64,000 bases of DNA from Rhizobium deserti (GTDB taxonomy: Bacteria; Pseudomonadota; Alphaproteobacteria; Rhizobiales; Rhizobiaceae). The notes under the pieces are model-generated. The model did no database searches, was not told where the DNA came from, and was given only the letters and a program-made list of their open reading frames with translations. Of the stretch, positions 8,839-18,810 are shown piece by piece. The position numbers and the translations under genes were made by a program. Positions within the stretch are counted from its first letter, which is position 1, and the number at the start of each line of letters is the position of its first letter. The stretch lies in assembly GCF_004358025.1 (NCBI RefSeq), contig NZ_SMTL01000002.1, positions 558,001-622,000 of the forward strand, given 5' to 3'.

Positions 8839-9276
8839 TCAGGGTAAATCAACCCTTACCTGCTCCGCCTTACGTCGCTCTTCGAGCCACAAGGAGAGCC
8901 GGAAGACGATGTAAAGGGCGGCAACTAGCCCGTGCAGAAGTGGCACGAGCGTGTTGTGGCCGAAGGTATCCGGCCAGACCATATACATGAGGACCTGGAT
9001 GACGGCGGCGATCGTCCACAACACCGCCCCCCAGGAAACGGTGAGCCAGAGGCCGAGCGAGGCGACCGGAAAGAGAACCGCAAGCGACGCAGCGGCCACC
9101 TTCCATGGCAGGTTGAGAAGATCGAAGCGTGCCATGCCGTGCAGGGAATAGCCGACGAGCATGGCCCAGTATTGCAGGCCGAACCACAAGCAGGCGAGCG
9201 CGATCACCCGCAGGAAGATGGCAAACAGGATTTCGGTCAGGGTGCGCTTTGGCACATAGGGTGAATCAGGTTCCAT
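8839..9276 (-). CDS. Small four-helix membrane protein, DUF6163-like
   Basis: A 145-residue integral membrane protein with about four hydrophobic segments (roughly residues 18-42, 52-72, 75-95 and 103-123) and a charged C-terminal tail (EERRKAEQVRVDLP). It resembles a conserved rhizobial family of unknown function found next to ldtR; the domain name is from memory and not certain. The ATG at 9276 (MEPDSPYVPKR) is preferred over the one 12 bp upstream. It lies upstream of ldtR on the same strand, 229 bp away, so a role with the LdtR/LdtP envelope system is possible but unproven. Confidence 0.65.
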   Translation of the reverse strand: MEPDSPYVPKRTLTEILFAIFLRVIALACLWFGLQYWAMLVGYSLHGMARFDLLNLPWKVAAASLAVLFPVASLGLWLTVSWGAVLWTIAAVIQVLMYMVWPDTFGHNTLVPLLHGLVAALYIVFRLSLWLEERRKAEQVRVDLP

Positions 9277-9312
9277 GGAACGGCACACTAGCGGCGCCAG
9301 TCGTCAGCCGCC

Positions 9313-9340
9313 AGTACCGAGTACCGAGTACCGAGTACCG
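9313..9340. repeat. Four tandem copies of a heptamer
   Basis: The unit AGTACCG is repeated four times without a mismatch (9313-9319, 9320-9326, 9327-9333, 9334-9340). It lies between two divergent genes, 37 bp from the start of the minus-strand membrane protein gene and about 90 bp before the cupin gene. A perfect short tandem repeat is prone to slippage. Confidence 0.95.
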
Positions 9341-9432
9341 AAGGGCACCAAACGACGGCAAATCCCATGCACGATCGTTCAAGAGGTGGGTGCGCGTCGC
9401 TGCTAAGCTTGCCCCTCATTCAAGGAGCACGC

Positions 9433-9813
9433 ATGGACAACCACATCTCTTCCTACCGGCCGATCAACCTTGCCGCCAAGCTGGATCTGATCCCCGACCA
9501 CTGGCAGCCGCGCGTCGTGGCGGAAATGAACGATTACCAGTTCAAGCTCGTGCGCATCGACGGTGACTTCCTCTGGCATGATCATCCGGAAACAGACGAG
9601 ACCTTTATCGTGCTCGACGGCATTTTGCGGATCGATTTCCGCGACGGCTTCGTCGAGATCGGGCCGGGCGAAATGTTCGTCGTTCCCAAGGGCGTCGAGC
9701 ACAAGCCGTTCGCACAGAACGAGGTGAAGATGATGTTGATCGAACCGCGCGGTACGCTGAATACCGGCACCCAAGGCGGCGAGCGCACCGCCCTCAACGA
9801 TCTCTGGATCTAG
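9433..9813 (+). CDS. Cupin-domain protein
   Basis: A 126-residue single-domain cupin. Motif 1 is recognisable as the histidine-rich HDHPETDETFIVLDGILRI (residues about 46-64) and motif 2 as GPGEMFVVPKGVEHKP (about 72-88), so a metal-binding site of the cupin type is likely. The ATG at 9433 follows AAGGAG (9422-9427), which decides the start against an upstream in-frame ATG. It precedes hemB on the same strand by 88 bp. The substrate is unknown; related proteins are often sugar isomerases or mannose-6-phosphate isomerase-like, with no direct evidence here. Confidence 0.85.
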   Translation: MDNHISSYRPINLAAKLDLIPDHWQPRVVAEMNDYQFKLVRIDGDFLWHDHPETDETFIVLDGILRIDFRDGFVEIGPGEMFVVPKGVEHKPFAQNEVKMMLIEPRGTLNTGTQGGERTALNDLWI

Positions 9814-9901
9814 GATCAACTGTGGCGATGCCGCGCATTCGCAAGGTCCCCCATCCCGTGATATGGAGCAGCGCATTCGGACAAGAGTAGAGGCTGTTTC
9901 C

Positions 9902-10912
9902 ATGGACAAGACGCACCTGGTCGACGAGATCACCGGCCACCGCCGCATGCGGCGCAATCGCAAGGCGGACTGGACACGACGGATGGTGCAGGAAAATCGG
10001 CTGACCGTTGACGACCTGATCTGGCCGATCTTCATCGTGCCGGGCACCGGTATCGTCGATCCGATCGCCGCCATGCCGGGCGTCAGCCGCATGAGCGTCG
10101 ACAAGGCCGTGGAAGCGGTAAAGCAGGCGGCCGATCTCGGCATCCCAGCGATCGCCACCTTCCCGGATATCGAGATGAACCTGCGCGACGAGACGGGCTC
10201 CCAAAGCCTGGTCGCCGACAATCTCATCAACAAGGCGACGGCGGCAATCAAGAAGGCGGTGCCGAATATCGGCATCATCACGGACGTGGCGCTCGATCCA
10301 TTTACCAGCCATGGCCATGACGGCATCCTGCGCGAAGGGGTCATCGTCAACGACGAGACGGTTGACCAGGTGGTGCGAGCGGCGGTGATGCAGGCCGATG
10401 CCGGTGCAGACATCATTGCGCCGTCGGAAATGATGGACGGGCGCATCGGCGCCATCCGCCGAGGGCTTGACGCGAGCGGCCACCAGGATGTCGGCATCAT
10501 GTCCTATGCGACGAAGTTTTCCTCCGGATTCTACGGCCCCTACCGCGACGCCATCAACACCAGCGGGCTGCTGAAGGGCGACAAGAACAGCTATTACATT
10601 TCCCCCGCCAACGGCACCGAGGCATTGCGGGACGCGGCGCTCGACGTCGAGGAAGGCGCCGACATGCTGATGGTCAAACCGGGGCTCGCCTATCTCGACA
10701 TCTGTTGGCGCATCAAGGAGGCCTTCGGGCTTCCCACCTATGCCTACCAGGTTTCCGGCGAATACACGCAGATCAAGGCCGCCGCGATGAACGGCTGGAT
10801 CGACGGCGAGCGGATCATGATGGAAACGCTGCTCTGCTTCAAACGCGCCGGCTGCGACGGTATCCTGACCTATTTCGCCATTGAAGCCGCAAAGAAGCTG
10901 GCGAAAAGCTGA
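9902..10912 (+). CDS. hemB: Porphobilinogen synthase (delta-aminolevulinate dehydratase)
   Basis: Condenses two 5-aminolevulinate molecules to porphobilinogen in heme synthesis. The 336-residue protein has the two active-site lysines: K205 (SYATKFSSGFYGPYRDA) and the Schiff-base K259 (MLMVKPG). The metal-site segment at 128-141 reads DVALDPFTSHGHDG, with Ala/Asp in place of the zinc cysteines, so this is the Mg2+/K+-dependent class known from Bradyrhizobium and Pseudomonas. The ATG at 9902 gives the expected N-terminus; an upstream ATG at 9863 is unlikely. Downstream of the stop a CTCCGGTT / AACCGGAG pair (10926-10962) forms a stem near the next gene's ribosome site. Confidence 0.97.
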   Translation: MDKTHLVDEITGHRRMRRNRKADWTRRMVQENRLTVDDLIWPIFIVPGTGIVDPIAAMPGVSRMSVDKAVEAVKQAADLGIPAIATFPDIEMNLRDETGSQSLVADNLINKATAAIKKAVPNIGIITDVALDPFTSHGHDGILREGVIVNDETVDQVVRAAVMQADAGADIIAPSEMMDGRIGAIRRGLDASGHQDVGIMSYATKFSSGFYGPYRDAINTSGLLKGDKNSYYISPANGTEALRDAALDVEEGADMLMVKPGLAYLDICWRIKEAFGLPTYAYQVSGEYTQIKAAAMNGWIDGERIMMETLLCFKRAGCDGILTYFAIEAAKKLAKS

Positions 10913-10973
10913 TACTTGTGGGACGCTCCGGTTCTCCCCATATCTTGAAAGCGAAACCGGAGATCCCACGCAA

Positions 10974-11432
10974 ATGAGCCTCGACCAGAACCCTACCATT
11001 GCCGCACCGGACGACTGGCGCGCTTATAGCGGCGTTCTGTCCCGCCGGGTGCTGGCCTTCATCCTCGATTACCTGATCGTGCTCTTGCTGTGCATCCCGG
11101 CCGCCGTCGTGGTGTTCTTCCTTGGGATCATCACGCTTGGCCTGGGCTTCATGCTGTATCCGGCGCTTTTCGTGATCGTCGCGCTTTTATATTTCGGCTT
11201 GACGCTCGGCGGCCCCAACCAGGCGTCTCCCGGGATGCGCATGGCGGGCATTGCTGTCGCCCGGATGGACGGCAAGCCGATGGATTTCATGACCGCCATG
11301 GTCCACACCGTGCTTTTCTGGCTGATCAATTCGGTTCTGACGCCGCTGATCCTGCTCGCCGGGCTATTCATCGAACGCTCGCGTCTCGTTCATGATCTTC
11401 TGCTTGGAACGGTGGTGGTGCGCACGTCCTAA
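10974..11432 (+). CDS. RDD-family membrane protein
   Basis: A 152-residue membrane protein of the RDD family. The diagnostic arginine and aspartate residues are visible: R22-R23 near the start of the first helix (SRRVLAFILDYL), an Asp in that helix, and R-L-V-H-D in the C-terminal part. Three hydrophobic segments cover about residues 27-50, 52-76 and 108-132. Function in this family is mostly unknown; some members are Na+/H+ exchange or accessory membrane proteins. It starts 61 bp after hemB and may be co-transcribed with it. The ATG at 10974 has GGAGA 8 nt upstream. Confidence 0.85.
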   Translation: MSLDQNPTIAAPDDWRAYSGVLSRRVLAFILDYLIVLLLCIPAAVVVFFLGIITLGLGFMLYPALFVIVALLYFGLTLGGPNQASPGMRMAGIAVARMDGKPMDFMTAMVHTVLFWLINSVLTPLILLAGLFIERSRLVHDLLLGTVVVRTS

Positions 11433-11489
11433 GCATCGGCATCACGAGCATCTTGCCCGCCAACGCGTGCGGCGGGTTGCAGCACATGG

Positions 11490-11520
11490 TTGACGTTTTG
11501 CGTTTATGCGCCATGCTATG
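11490..11520 (+). promoter_or_regulatory. Weak promoter-like pair before bpt
   Basis: TTGACG at 11490-11495 matches the -35 consensus at 5 of 6 positions. A TGCTATG stretch at 11514-11520 is placed as a -10 at 18-19 bp spacing. The leader to the bpt ATG at 11559 would be about 35 nt. Spacing and -10 match are both only fair. Confidence 0.35.
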
Positions 11521-11558
11521 ACATCAACGACAAAGACGACGGGACCGGTCGCGGCACA

Positions 11559-12320
11559 ATGAATACTCAGGTATCGCCTTCCCCGCAGTTCTACCTGACG
11601 GCCCCGGCAGCTTGTCCCTATCTTGCCGGCCAGATGGAGCGGAAGGTCTTTACCCATCTTGTGGGTCCGCGTGCCGCGGAGATGAACGACCTGCTCACCC
11701 AAGGTGGCTTCCGCCGATCGCAGAACATAGCCTATCGTCCGGCTTGCGAGGCCTGCCGGGCCTGCGTTTCGGTTCGCATCCTCGCCAATGAATTCGAACC
11801 GGGGCGCTCCATGAAGCGCATACTCGCGGCCAATGCCGAGATTGTTTCCGCCACCGGCCCGGCACAGCCCTCCACAGAACAGTTCTCCCTATTCCGCCGT
11901 TACCTGGACGACCGTCACCAGCGCGGCGGCATGTCCGATATGTCGGCGCTCGATTATGCGATCATGGTCGAGGACACGCATGTGAACACGCGCATCATCG
12001 AGTATCGCCGGCGCGAACCGGGCGCCGGTCTCGGTGTTGTGCCGAAGGGAGAACTGCTCGGCGTCGCACTGACCGACATGATGAGCGACGGGCTGTCCAT
12101 GGTATATTCCTTCTTCAACCCGGAACTGGAGAAGCGGTCGCTCGGCACCTATATGATCCTCGACCACATCAACCGCACGAAGGCACTCGGCCTGCCGCAT
12201 GTTTATCTCGGCTACTGGGTCAAGGGATCGGCTAAAATGGGCTACAAGACCCGCTTCCAGCCGCAGGAACACCTGACCGCACGCGGTTGGGAGGTCTTCG
12301 ATCCTTCGACAGACGCCTGA
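11559..12320 (+). CDS. bpt: Aminoacyl-tRNA-protein transferase (Bpt / Ate type)
   Basis: Transfers an amino acid from tRNA to the N-terminus of proteins beginning with acidic residues, marking them for the N-end rule ClpS/ClpAP pathway. The 253-residue protein has the N-terminal family domain with [16 protein letters not shown] (residues about 19-34) and the cysteine-rich [11 protein letters not shown] near 65. The C-terminal domain carries [17 protein letters not shown] near 218, conserved in this family. Proteobacterial members are named Bpt and use leucine; whether this one uses Leu or Arg cannot be read from sequence. The following EamA gene begins 11 bp later. Confidence 0.92.
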   Translation: MNTQVSPSPQFYLTAPAACPYLAGQMERKVFTHLVGPRAAEMNDLLTQGGFRRSQNIAYRPACEACRACVSVRILANEFEPGRSMKRILAANAEIVSATGPAQPSTEQFSLFRRYLDDRHQRGGMSDMSALDYAIMVEDTHVNTRIIEYRRREPGAGLGVVPKGELLGVALTDMMSDGLSMVYSFFNPELEKRSLGTYMILDHINRTKALGLPHVYLGYWVKGSAKMGYKTRFQPQEHLTARGWEVFDPSTDA

Positions 12321-12331
12321 ACGGCTCTTCG

Positions 12332-13204
12332 ATGGACAATCACAGGAAAGGCCTGGCGCTCACCACGATCGGCGGGCTTGCGCTGTCCTTCGACGTGCCC
12401 TTGGTGCGGCTCGGTCAAGGGGAGCTTTGGTCCACCATCTTCCTGCGTAGCACGACGACCTTTGTCACTACGCTGGTCCTCTGGCTGCTCATCCGTCGCT
12501 TCACCTCAGAGAGGCCAACGCTCGTGCCCGGCAGGGCGGGCCTGTTCGCCGGCTTATGTTACGGCTTGTCGACAATGACCTTTCTGGCTGCGGTCTTTCA
12601 TACGGCAACCGCTAATGTCGTGTTCATCGTTGCTTTCACGCCAATGTTTGCCGGTTTGCTGGATTGGCTGGTGCTGAAGCAACGACCTTCGGCATCGACC
12701 TTCATCGCCATGGTGGTCATGGTCGCAGGCGTCGGCATCATCGTGTCGGGCGGCTTGGCCGGAGGCCATGTTCTGGGTGATGTGCTGGCGGTCGGCACTG
12801 CCCTTCTGCTTGCCTGCGCCATTACTGTCGGCCATGCCACCCGCATCGACATGGGCTTTGTACCGCTTGTGGCCACCATACTGCCTGCCGTGATCGGATT
12901 GTGGATCGTATGGTCGAGCGGCTTTTCCGTCGAGCAACCGTTCTGGGTCGTGTTCGACGGCGCGGTTATGATCCCCCTCGCCTTCTGGTGCCTCGCGACC
13001 GGGCCGAAATACCTGACGGGCCCGGAAGTCGGCATGTTCTACCTGCTGGAGACCGTGCTAGCACCGCTCTGGGTGTGGATGATCTTCACCGAAGTCCCAT
13101 CGCTCCGCACCCTTCTCGGGGGCACGATCCTCGTGGCGGCGCTGGTCGGCTATTCGCTATGGCAGATGCGGCGAGGCGAGCGGCTCACTTCTCAAAAGCT
13201 TTAG
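12332..13204 (+). CDS. EamA-family (DMT superfamily) transporter
   Basis: A 290-residue drug/metabolite transporter-type permease with about ten hydrophobic segments arranged as two EamA repeats (roughly residues 5-133 and 147-278). The first repeat contains the STMTFLAAVFHTATANVVFI segment. The second ends with LLETVLAPLWVWMIF, a recognisable EamA repeat feature. It starts 11 bp after bpt and is probably expressed with it. The substrate is not predictable; family members export amino acids, nucleotides or metabolites. Confidence 0.87.
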   Translation: MDNHRKGLALTTIGGLALSFDVPLVRLGQGELWSTIFLRSTTTFVTTLVLWLLIRRFTSERPTLVPGRAGLFAGLCYGLSTMTFLAAVFHTATANVVFIVAFTPMFAGLLDWLVLKQRPSASTFIAMVVMVAGVGIIVSGGLAGGHVLGDVLAVGTALLLACAITVGHATRIDMGFVPLVATILPAVIGLWIVWSSGFSVEQPFWVVFDGAVMIPLAFWCLATGPKYLTGPEVGMFYLLETVLAPLWVWMIFTEVPSLRTLLGGTILVAALVGYSLWQMRRGERLTSQKL

Positions 13205-13258
13205 CTTCAATCGCAACTTTACCTATGGTAGCATTCATGGCTTCTAAAGGTGGAAGCC

Positions 13259-13502
13259 ATGTTCACGAAAGTTGCGATTCAAAAGATCGGCGAAGATCAT
13301 TGTATCATTTTCCCGCAGGACGTTCTGGACCCGCCTGGGGTGGAAAGAAGGCCAGGTTCTGGAGCTTCATACCGATGATACGGGAATTGAGCTCTTTGAT
13401 CCAAACAAGATATCCGACGAGGATTTCCATCGTCAGCTCCTCGCTGCGAAGGTGGCAATGAGGAAATATCATGTCGCGCTAAGCGCGCTCGCTAAAACCT
13501 GA
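13259..13502 (+). pseudogene. Frameshifted AbrB/MazE-type antitoxin relic
   Basis: Two frames together encode an AbrB/SpoVT-fold antitoxin-like protein of about 80 residues. The first frame, from ATG 13259, reads MFTKVAIQKIGEDHCIIFPQ then DVLD. The rest, LGWKEGQVLELHTDDTGIELF onward in two blocks to the stop at 13502, lies in the other frame. Removing one C from the CCC at 13330-13332 joins them exactly (GAC CGC CTG GGG TGG). As given, the first frame stops near 13378 after about 40 codons. No toxin gene is adjacent, so this is an orphan. It may be a real pseudogene or a single-base sequencing error. Its stop abuts the parC stop. Confidence 0.72.
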
Positions 13503-15758
13503 TCAACCCGCGAATTTGCCGCTGCGTGGAAAGCCCTTTGGAACGGCGCGGCCGGCGGTTGCTCGGTCGCCCAGCCATTCCAGCAGCTCATCCTTGTTCC
13601 TGGTGAACGAGCGGCCGGCGCTGTCTTCCCAGGAAAGCCCGGTGTCCATCGCAAAGCATTTGATGTCGGAAATGCCGCCATCCTTGTAGCGCTGCAGGCG
13701 CACGCCCTTGCCGCGGCTCATCTCGGGAAGCTGCGCCAGCGGGAAGACCAGCATCTTGCGGTTCTCACCGACGATCGCCACATGATCGCCGGTCGCTGGC
13801 ACCACGAGCTTTGTCTCGTCTGGCATCGCGACATTCATGATCTGCTTGCCCTTGCGGGTATTGGCGACCATTTCCGGTTCTGCAACCACGAAGCCATAGC
13901 CGGCCGTCGAGGCGAGGATCAGCTTGCGCTGCGGATCATGGACGAAGGCGGTCAGAATATCCTGGTCGTTCTCCATGTCCACCATGATGCGGATCGGTTC
14001 GCCATGTCCGCGGCCTCCCGGCAGCTTGTCGGCGCCGAGCGTGAACACTTTGCCGCCGGTTGTCACAAGCAGAAGCTTGTCGGTAGTTTGCGCCAGAAAA
14101 GCGATCTTCGGCCCGTCGCCTTCCTTGAAGGTCAGCGTCGAGGTGTCGGAGATATGTCCCTTCAGGGCGCGGATCCAGCCCTTCTGCGACACGACGATCG
14201 TCACCGGCTCCTTTTCGATCATCGCCTGCTGGATCGCCTCGACATCCGCGTCAGGCGCTTCGGCAAACTGGGTGCGACGGCGGCCGAGCGGCGTCGCCTT
14301 GGCGAACTTCTTTTTCACCTCCTGGATTTCCCAGGCCACCGTTTTCCATTGCATCTCGTCGGACGCGAGCAGCGCCTCGATTTCGGCCTTTTCCTTGCTG
14401 AGATTTTCATGCTCGGTGCGGATCTCGAATTCTTCGAGCTTGCGCAAAGCACGCAGCCGCATGTTGAGGATGGCTTCCACCTGGATGTCGGTGAGCGACC
14501 AGCGCTCCATCATCACGGGCTTGGGCTCGTCCTCCTCACGAATGATGCGGATGACCTCGTCGATATTGAGATAGGCGACCAACAGGCCGCCAAGGATTTC
14601 CAGGCGGCGATCGATCGCCGCCAGCCGGAAGCGCGAGCGGCGAACCAGGACATCCTTGCGATGCGCCAGCCATTCGGTCAGCACGTCCTTGAGGCTCATC
14701 ACCTTCGGCACGCGCCCCATGGACAGCACGTTCATGTTGAGGGGAAAGCGGTTTTCGAGTTCCGTCAGCCGGAACAGCGATTCCATCAACAGCGTCGCAT
14801 CGACCGTTCGGTTCTTGGGAACCAGAACCATCCGCACGTCTTCGGCCGATTCGTCGCGCACGTCTTCGAGCAAAGGCAGCTTACGGGCGATCAGCAATTC
14901 GGCGATCTTCTCGATCAGGCGCGACTTCTGCACCTGGAAGGGGATTTCGGTGACGATGATCTGATAGCCGCCGCGCCCCAGATCTTCCGTTTCCCATTTC
15001 GCCCGCACGCGAAAGCCGCCGCGGCCTGTCTTGTAGGCTTCGATAATGCTTTCGCGGTTGTCGATGATGATACCGCCGGTCGGCAGGTCCGGTCCTGGAA
15101 TGAAATCGACCAGCTTCTCGATCGTCGCATCGGGATGCTTGATGAGATGCAGCGCCGCGTCGCAGAGCTCATGGGCATTGTGCGGCGGAATGGAGGTCGC
15201 CATGCCGACCGCGATGCCGGATGTGCCATTTGCCAGAAGATTGGGAAAGGCCCCCGGCATGACGACCGGCTCGTCGTCCTCTTCGTTATAGGTGGGGCGG
15301 AAGTCGACGGCGTCTTGGTCGATCCCCTCGAGCAGCAGGGCCGCCACGTCGGTCATCCGAGCTTCCGTATAACGGTAGGCGGCGGCGTTATCGCCGTCGA
15401 TATTGCCGAAATTGCCTTGGCCGTCGACCAGCGGATAGCGTTGCGAGAAGTCCTGAGCCAGACGCACCAGCGCATCGTAGACCGACTGGTCGCCATGCGG
15501 GTGGAACTTACCGATCACGTCACCGACGATGCGGGCGCATTTCTTAAAGGCCGAGTTGGGGCGGATGCCCATCTCGCTCATGGCGTGGATGATGCGCCGA
15601 TGCACCGGCTTCAACCCGTCGCGCACGTCCGGAAGCGCCCGATGCATGATGGTCGAAAGCGCATAGGCGAGATAGCGTTCCTCGAGCGCTGCCTTCAGGT
15701 CCACCGGAAGAATGTGGTCGCCTCCGTCGCCGGAGGGTGGTGTCAGATTTTGTCCCAT
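13503..15758 (-). CDS. parC: DNA topoisomerase IV subunit A
   Basis: Catalytic subunit of topoisomerase IV, which decatenates replicated chromosomes with ParE. The 751-residue protein has the breakage-reunion domain with the quinolone region [14 protein letters not shown] (residues 86-99) and the catalytic Tyr130 in [13 protein letters not shown]-terminal beta-pinwheel domain follows from about residue 500. The serine at 92 in the quinolone-determining region is unaltered. ParC rather than GyrA is favoured by length and by the absence of a clear gyrA-box in the C-terminal domain. It has no close same-strand neighbour, so it should be monocistronic. Confidence 0.93.
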   Translation of the reverse strand: MGQNLTPPSGDGGDHILPVDLKAALEERYLAYALSTIMHRALPDVRDGLKPVHRRIIHAMSEMGIRPNSAFKKCARIVGDVIGKFHPHGDQSVYDALVRLAQDFSQRYPLVDGQGNFGNIDGDNAAAYRYTEARMTDVAALLLEGIDQDAVDFRPTYNEEDDEPVVMPGAFPNLLANGTSGIAVGMATSIPPHNAHELCDAALHLIKHPDATIEKLVDFIPGPDLPTGGIIIDNRESIIEAYKTGRGGFRVRAKWETEDLGRGGYQIIVTEIPFQVQKSRLIEKIAELLIARKLPLLEDVRDESAEDVRMVLVPKNRTVDATLLMESLFRLTELENRFPLNMNVLSMGRVPKVMSLKDVLTEWLAHRKDVLVRRSRFRLAAIDRRLEILGGLLVAYLNIDEVIRIIREEDEPKPVMMERWSLTDIQVEAILNMRLRALRKLEEFEIRTEHENLSKEKAEIEALLASDEMQWKTVAWEIQEVKKKFAKATPLGRRRTQFAEAPDADVEAIQQAMIEKEPVTIVVSQKGWIRALKGHISDTSTLTFKEGDGPKIAFLAQTTDKLLLVTTGGKVFTLGADKLPGGRGHGEPIRIMVDMENDQDILTAFVHDPQRKLILASTAGYGFVVAEPEMVANTRKGKQIMNVAMPDETKLVVPATGDHVAIVGENRKMLVFPLAQLPEMSRGKGVRLQRYKDGGISDIKCFAMDTGLSWEDSAGRSFTRNKDELLEWLGDRATAGRAVPKGFPRSGKFAG

Positions 15759-15986
15759 GGGTCTTGACTACCGGAAAGCCTGATTCCCGGCAAGAAAGAC
15801 CGCCTTCCAGCCTGTGGATGAACTTGTTCTCCTGCGGCTGCGAGCTTGATCCACAAGCAATACCCTTGCCGCAATTATGCCAAGGGAAACGTGGAACAAG
15901 GCCATGGACGTTTGCGCGTCCCTGCCTATAAATGCAGCCGAAGAGATCGACACGCGGGCGCGAGCTTGCCCGCCAGGAGGAAGACG

Positions 15987-17177
15987 ATGCACTATTCCAC
16001 CAAGGCCCGGCTGCTGCTCGCCGGCGCAGCACTTTCATTGGTCACCGGTCCGGCTTTTGCCCTGGACGGCAATGACGTCGTTGCCAAGATCAACAACGCC
16101 ATGAGTTCGCAGGGCGGCGCCAAGCTGAGCGCAGAAGCCGTCTCGGTCGACGGTTCGGACGTGATGCTGAAGAATGCCAAGCTGTCGGCCGATGCCGGCG
16201 AGTTCACCATTCCGCTCGGCAATATCAAGCTTGACGATGTGGCCGAAAACAATGGCGGCTATACTGTGGAAACGGTGACCTTCGACAATGTCCAGATGAA
16301 GGACGAGAAGGCCAATTTCTCCGCCTCGGACATTTCGATCAGCGGCCTCGTCATCCCCGCCAATCCGAATGGCGACACGCTCGATGCCGTGATGCTCTAC
16401 GACGAAGCCCATGTGGGCAAGGTGGTCGCCACGGTCGAAGGCAAGCAGGCGTTTTCCATCGACGACGTGAACATGACCTCCGAAGTCGCCGACGACAATG
16501 CGTCCGTCGGCTTCGACGTCAAGGTCAACGGCATCAAGGCGGATCTCTCGATGATCGAGGATCCGGCAGCCAAGGACAGTCTGCAGCAGCTCAACCTCAC
16601 CAATGTCGACGGCAAGATCAGCATGGTCGGCAACTGGGAGCTCGGATCGGGCACGATCGCGGTCGAGGAATATGCTCTCGACTTCGCCAATGTCGGCAAG
16701 CTGGACATGGCATTCAGCCTGTCCGGCTATACGCTTGACTTCGTTCGCTCGGCCAATGAAACCGCCAAGGCGATGGAAGCCAATGCCAACAAGGAAGAAG
16801 CACAGCAGGCGGCCAACCTCGCCATGCTCGGCCTGTTGCAGCGCCTGACCTTCAACAGCGCGCAGATCCGCTTCGACGATGCCGGCATCACCAAGCGGGC
16901 CCTCGATTATGCCGGCAAGCAGCAGGGCACGTCCGGCGAGCAGATGGCGCAGATGCTGAAGGCCATGACGCCGATGGTCCTATCGCAATACAACATCCCC
17001 GAACTGCAGAACATGCTCAGCGCCGCCGTCAACACCTATCTGGACAAGCCGGAAAACCTGACCTTTACGGCCCAGCCGGAAAAGGGCGTGCCTTTCCCGA
17101 TGATCATGGGTGCCGCCATGGGCGCGCCGAACACCTTGCCGACCGTTCTCGGCGTCAAGGTCAAGGCGAACGACTGA
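15987..17177 (+). CDS. Exported protein of unknown function
   Basis: A 396-residue secreted protein not assigned to a known family. It has a clear Sec signal peptide (residues 1-25, hydrophobic core LLLAGAALSLVTG, cleavage after AFA). The rest is rich in Asp, Asn and Ala with many short beta-strand-like repeats and an alpha-helical Ala/Glu region around 255-275. No lipobox and no membrane anchor are seen, so it is probably periplasmic. AGGAGGA (15975-15981) precedes the ATG at 15987 and decides the start. A strong hairpin terminator follows. Similar uncharacterised proteins occur in rhizobia, as far as I recall. Confidence 0.8.
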   Translation: MHYSTKARLLLAGAALSLVTGPAFALDGNDVVAKINNAMSSQGGAKLSAEAVSVDGSDVMLKNAKLSADAGEFTIPLGNIKLDDVAENNGGYTVETVTFDNVQMKDEKANFSASDISISGLVIPANPNGDTLDAVMLYDEAHVGKVVATVEGKQAFSIDDVNMTSEVADDNASVGFDVKVNGIKADLSMIEDPAAKDSLQQLNLTNVDGKISMVGNWELGSGTIAVEEYALDFANVGKLDMAFSLSGYTLDFVRSANETAKAMEANANKEEAQQAANLAMLGLLQRLTFNSAQIRFDDAGITKRALDYAGKQQGTSGEQMAQMLKAMTPMVLSQYNIPELQNMLSAAVNTYLDKPENLTFTAQPEKGVPFPMIMGAAMGAPNTLPTVLGVKVKAND

Positions 17178-17189
17178 CTGCCACCCGTT

Positions 17190-17224
17190 AAAAATGCCCC
17201 GGCAGCAACTGCCGGGGCATTTTT
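17190..17224. terminator. Strong bidirectional terminator
   Basis: A 16-bp perfect stem, arms 17190-17205 (five A then TGCCCCGGCAG) and 17209-17224 (CTGCCGGGGCA then five T), around a 3-nt loop. It lies between the convergent exported-protein gene and the SulP gene and should serve both. Confidence 0.92.
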
Positions 17225-17229
17225 ACATT

Positions 17230-18717
17230 CTAATGCTTCTGAATGCCGGGCGGGTCTGCTTCGCTCTTGTCGTGCAGGGCGAAGCGGTCGATCATGCTGG
17301 CGCTCGCCGCGTTGGCACCAAGTACAAAGACCTCCATCCCGTGGCGGCGGAATTTCATAACCACCTGATCGAGCGCGCCAACCGCCGAAATATCCCAAAG
17401 ATGAGCCCGGCTGACGTCGATCGTTACGCGCTCCAGCTGTTCCGCAAAATCAAACGAGCCGATGAAGCTTTCCGCCGAAGCAAAGAAGATCTGGCCTTCG
17501 ACCTGATAGGTCCTCGCCCTGCCCTCGTCGTCGAGGCTCGAGGTCACGTTGAACAGCCTTGCCACTTTTCCAGCAAAGAAAACACCGGAAAGTAGCACGC
17601 CGACAATCACACCTTTTGAAAGATCCTGGGTAGCGAGAACCGTGGCAACGGTTGCCAGCATGACGATCGACGAGGTGCCCGGATTGCGCTTGATATCCAC
17701 GATCGATTTCCACGAAAACGTACCGATCGACACCATGATCATGATCGCCACCAAGGCCGCAACCGGAACGATCCTCAAAATATCGTCCAGCACCAGAAGC
17801 AGGACGAGCAGAAAAGCGCCCGCGGTAAAGGTGGACAAGCGGCCGCGCCCGCCGGACGTGACATTGATCACCGACTGCCCGATCATGGCGCAGCCGCCCA
17901 TGCCGCCAAACAGCGCCGAAACGATATTGCCGGTTCCCTGGCCAAAGCATTCCCGGCTTTTGCTGCTCGTCGTGTCGGTCATCTCGTCGACGATCTTCGC
18001 CGTCAGAAGCGATTCCAGCAGCCCGACCGCAGCAAGCGCCAGGGAATAAGGAAAGATGATCCGCAATGTCTCGAAGGTCAGCGGTATGTCCGGCAGGCTG
18101 AAGATCGGCAGCGCCGTCGGCATTTCGCCCAGATCCGCAACCGTCTTGATGTCGAGTTGAAACACCAGGGCGACGCCTGTGACCACAACGATGGCCACCA
18201 GGGGCGAAGGGACGATCCTTGTCAGGTAGGGAAACAGATAGATCACCGCCAGCGCCAGGGCGATCAGCGCATAGGTTACCGAAGGCACGTTTGTCAGCTG
18301 CGGGATCTGCGCCACGAAGATGAGGATGGCGAGCGAGTTGACGAAGCCGGTCATCACCGACTTCGAGACAAAGCGCATGACCCGGCCGAGCTTCAGGGCC
18401 CCAGCGATGATCTGGATGAAGCCCATCAGGATGGTGGCCGCAAACAGGTACTGGATGCCGTGATCGCGCACCAGTGGCCCCATCAGCACGGCTGTGGCGG
18501 CGGTGGCGGCGGAAATCATGGCCGGACGCCCGCCGGTGAATGCGGTCACGCAGGCAATCGCCACCGACGCAAACAGCCCGACCTTGGGATCGACACCGGC
18601 AATGATGGAAAAGCCGACGGCTTCGGGAATAAGCGCAAGGGCAACGACAATGCCGGACAAGAGGTCACCGCGAATGTTGGAAAACCATTCACGGCGGTAA
18701 ATGGAAAAAGCGTTCAT
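17230..18717 (-). CDS. SulP-family inorganic anion transporter with STAS domain
   Basis: A 495-residue permease of the SLC26/SulP family. The N-terminal 380 residues contain ten or more hydrophobic segments. The [20 protein letters not shown] segment near residue 22 and the [20 protein letters not shown] segment near 268 are both family blocks. A short STAS domain occupies about residues 400-480. Members carry sulfate, bicarbonate or other anions; the substrate here is not known. It has no close operon partner. It is preceded by about 230 bp of non-coding DNA with a tRNA-like hairpin and a terminator. Confidence 0.9.
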   Translation of the reverse strand: MNAFSIYRREWFSNIRGDLLSGIVVALALIPEAVGFSIIAGVDPKVGLFASVAIACVTAFTGGRPAMISAATAATAVLMGPLVRDHGIQYLFAATILMGFIQIIAGALKLGRVMRFVSKSVMTGFVNSLAILIFVAQIPQLTNVPSVTYALIALALAVIYLFPYLTRIVPSPLVAIVVVTGVALVFQLDIKTVADLGEMPTALPIFSLPDIPLTFETLRIIFPYSLALAAVGLLESLLTAKIVDEMTDTTSSKSRECFGQGTGNIVSALFGGMGGCAMIGQSVINVTSGGRGRLSTFTAGAFLLVLLLVLDDILRIVPVAALVAIMIMVSIGTFSWKSIVDIKRNPGTSSIVMLATVATVLATQDLSKGVIVGVLLSGVFFAGKVARLFNVTSSLDDEGRARTYQVEGQIFFASAESFIGSFDFAEQLERVTIDVSRAHLWDISAVGALDQVVMKFRRHGMEVFVLGANAASASMIDRFALHDKSEADPPGIQKH

Positions 18718-18810
18718 TGGGATTTTCGCAAAAGGAATCGCATCGCCGGGATCTTATCCAGGTGTGGAATGGGCTGATGCTTTGCGTTGTCCGGCGGATC
18801 GGCGGCCGGA

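Noticed and set aside
13782-15767. A 661-codon open frame on the plus strand antisense to parC
   Set aside because: It is the mirror of a well-supported parC gene in high-GC DNA, has no family signature, and is rich in His/Arg/Asp typical of antisense frames.
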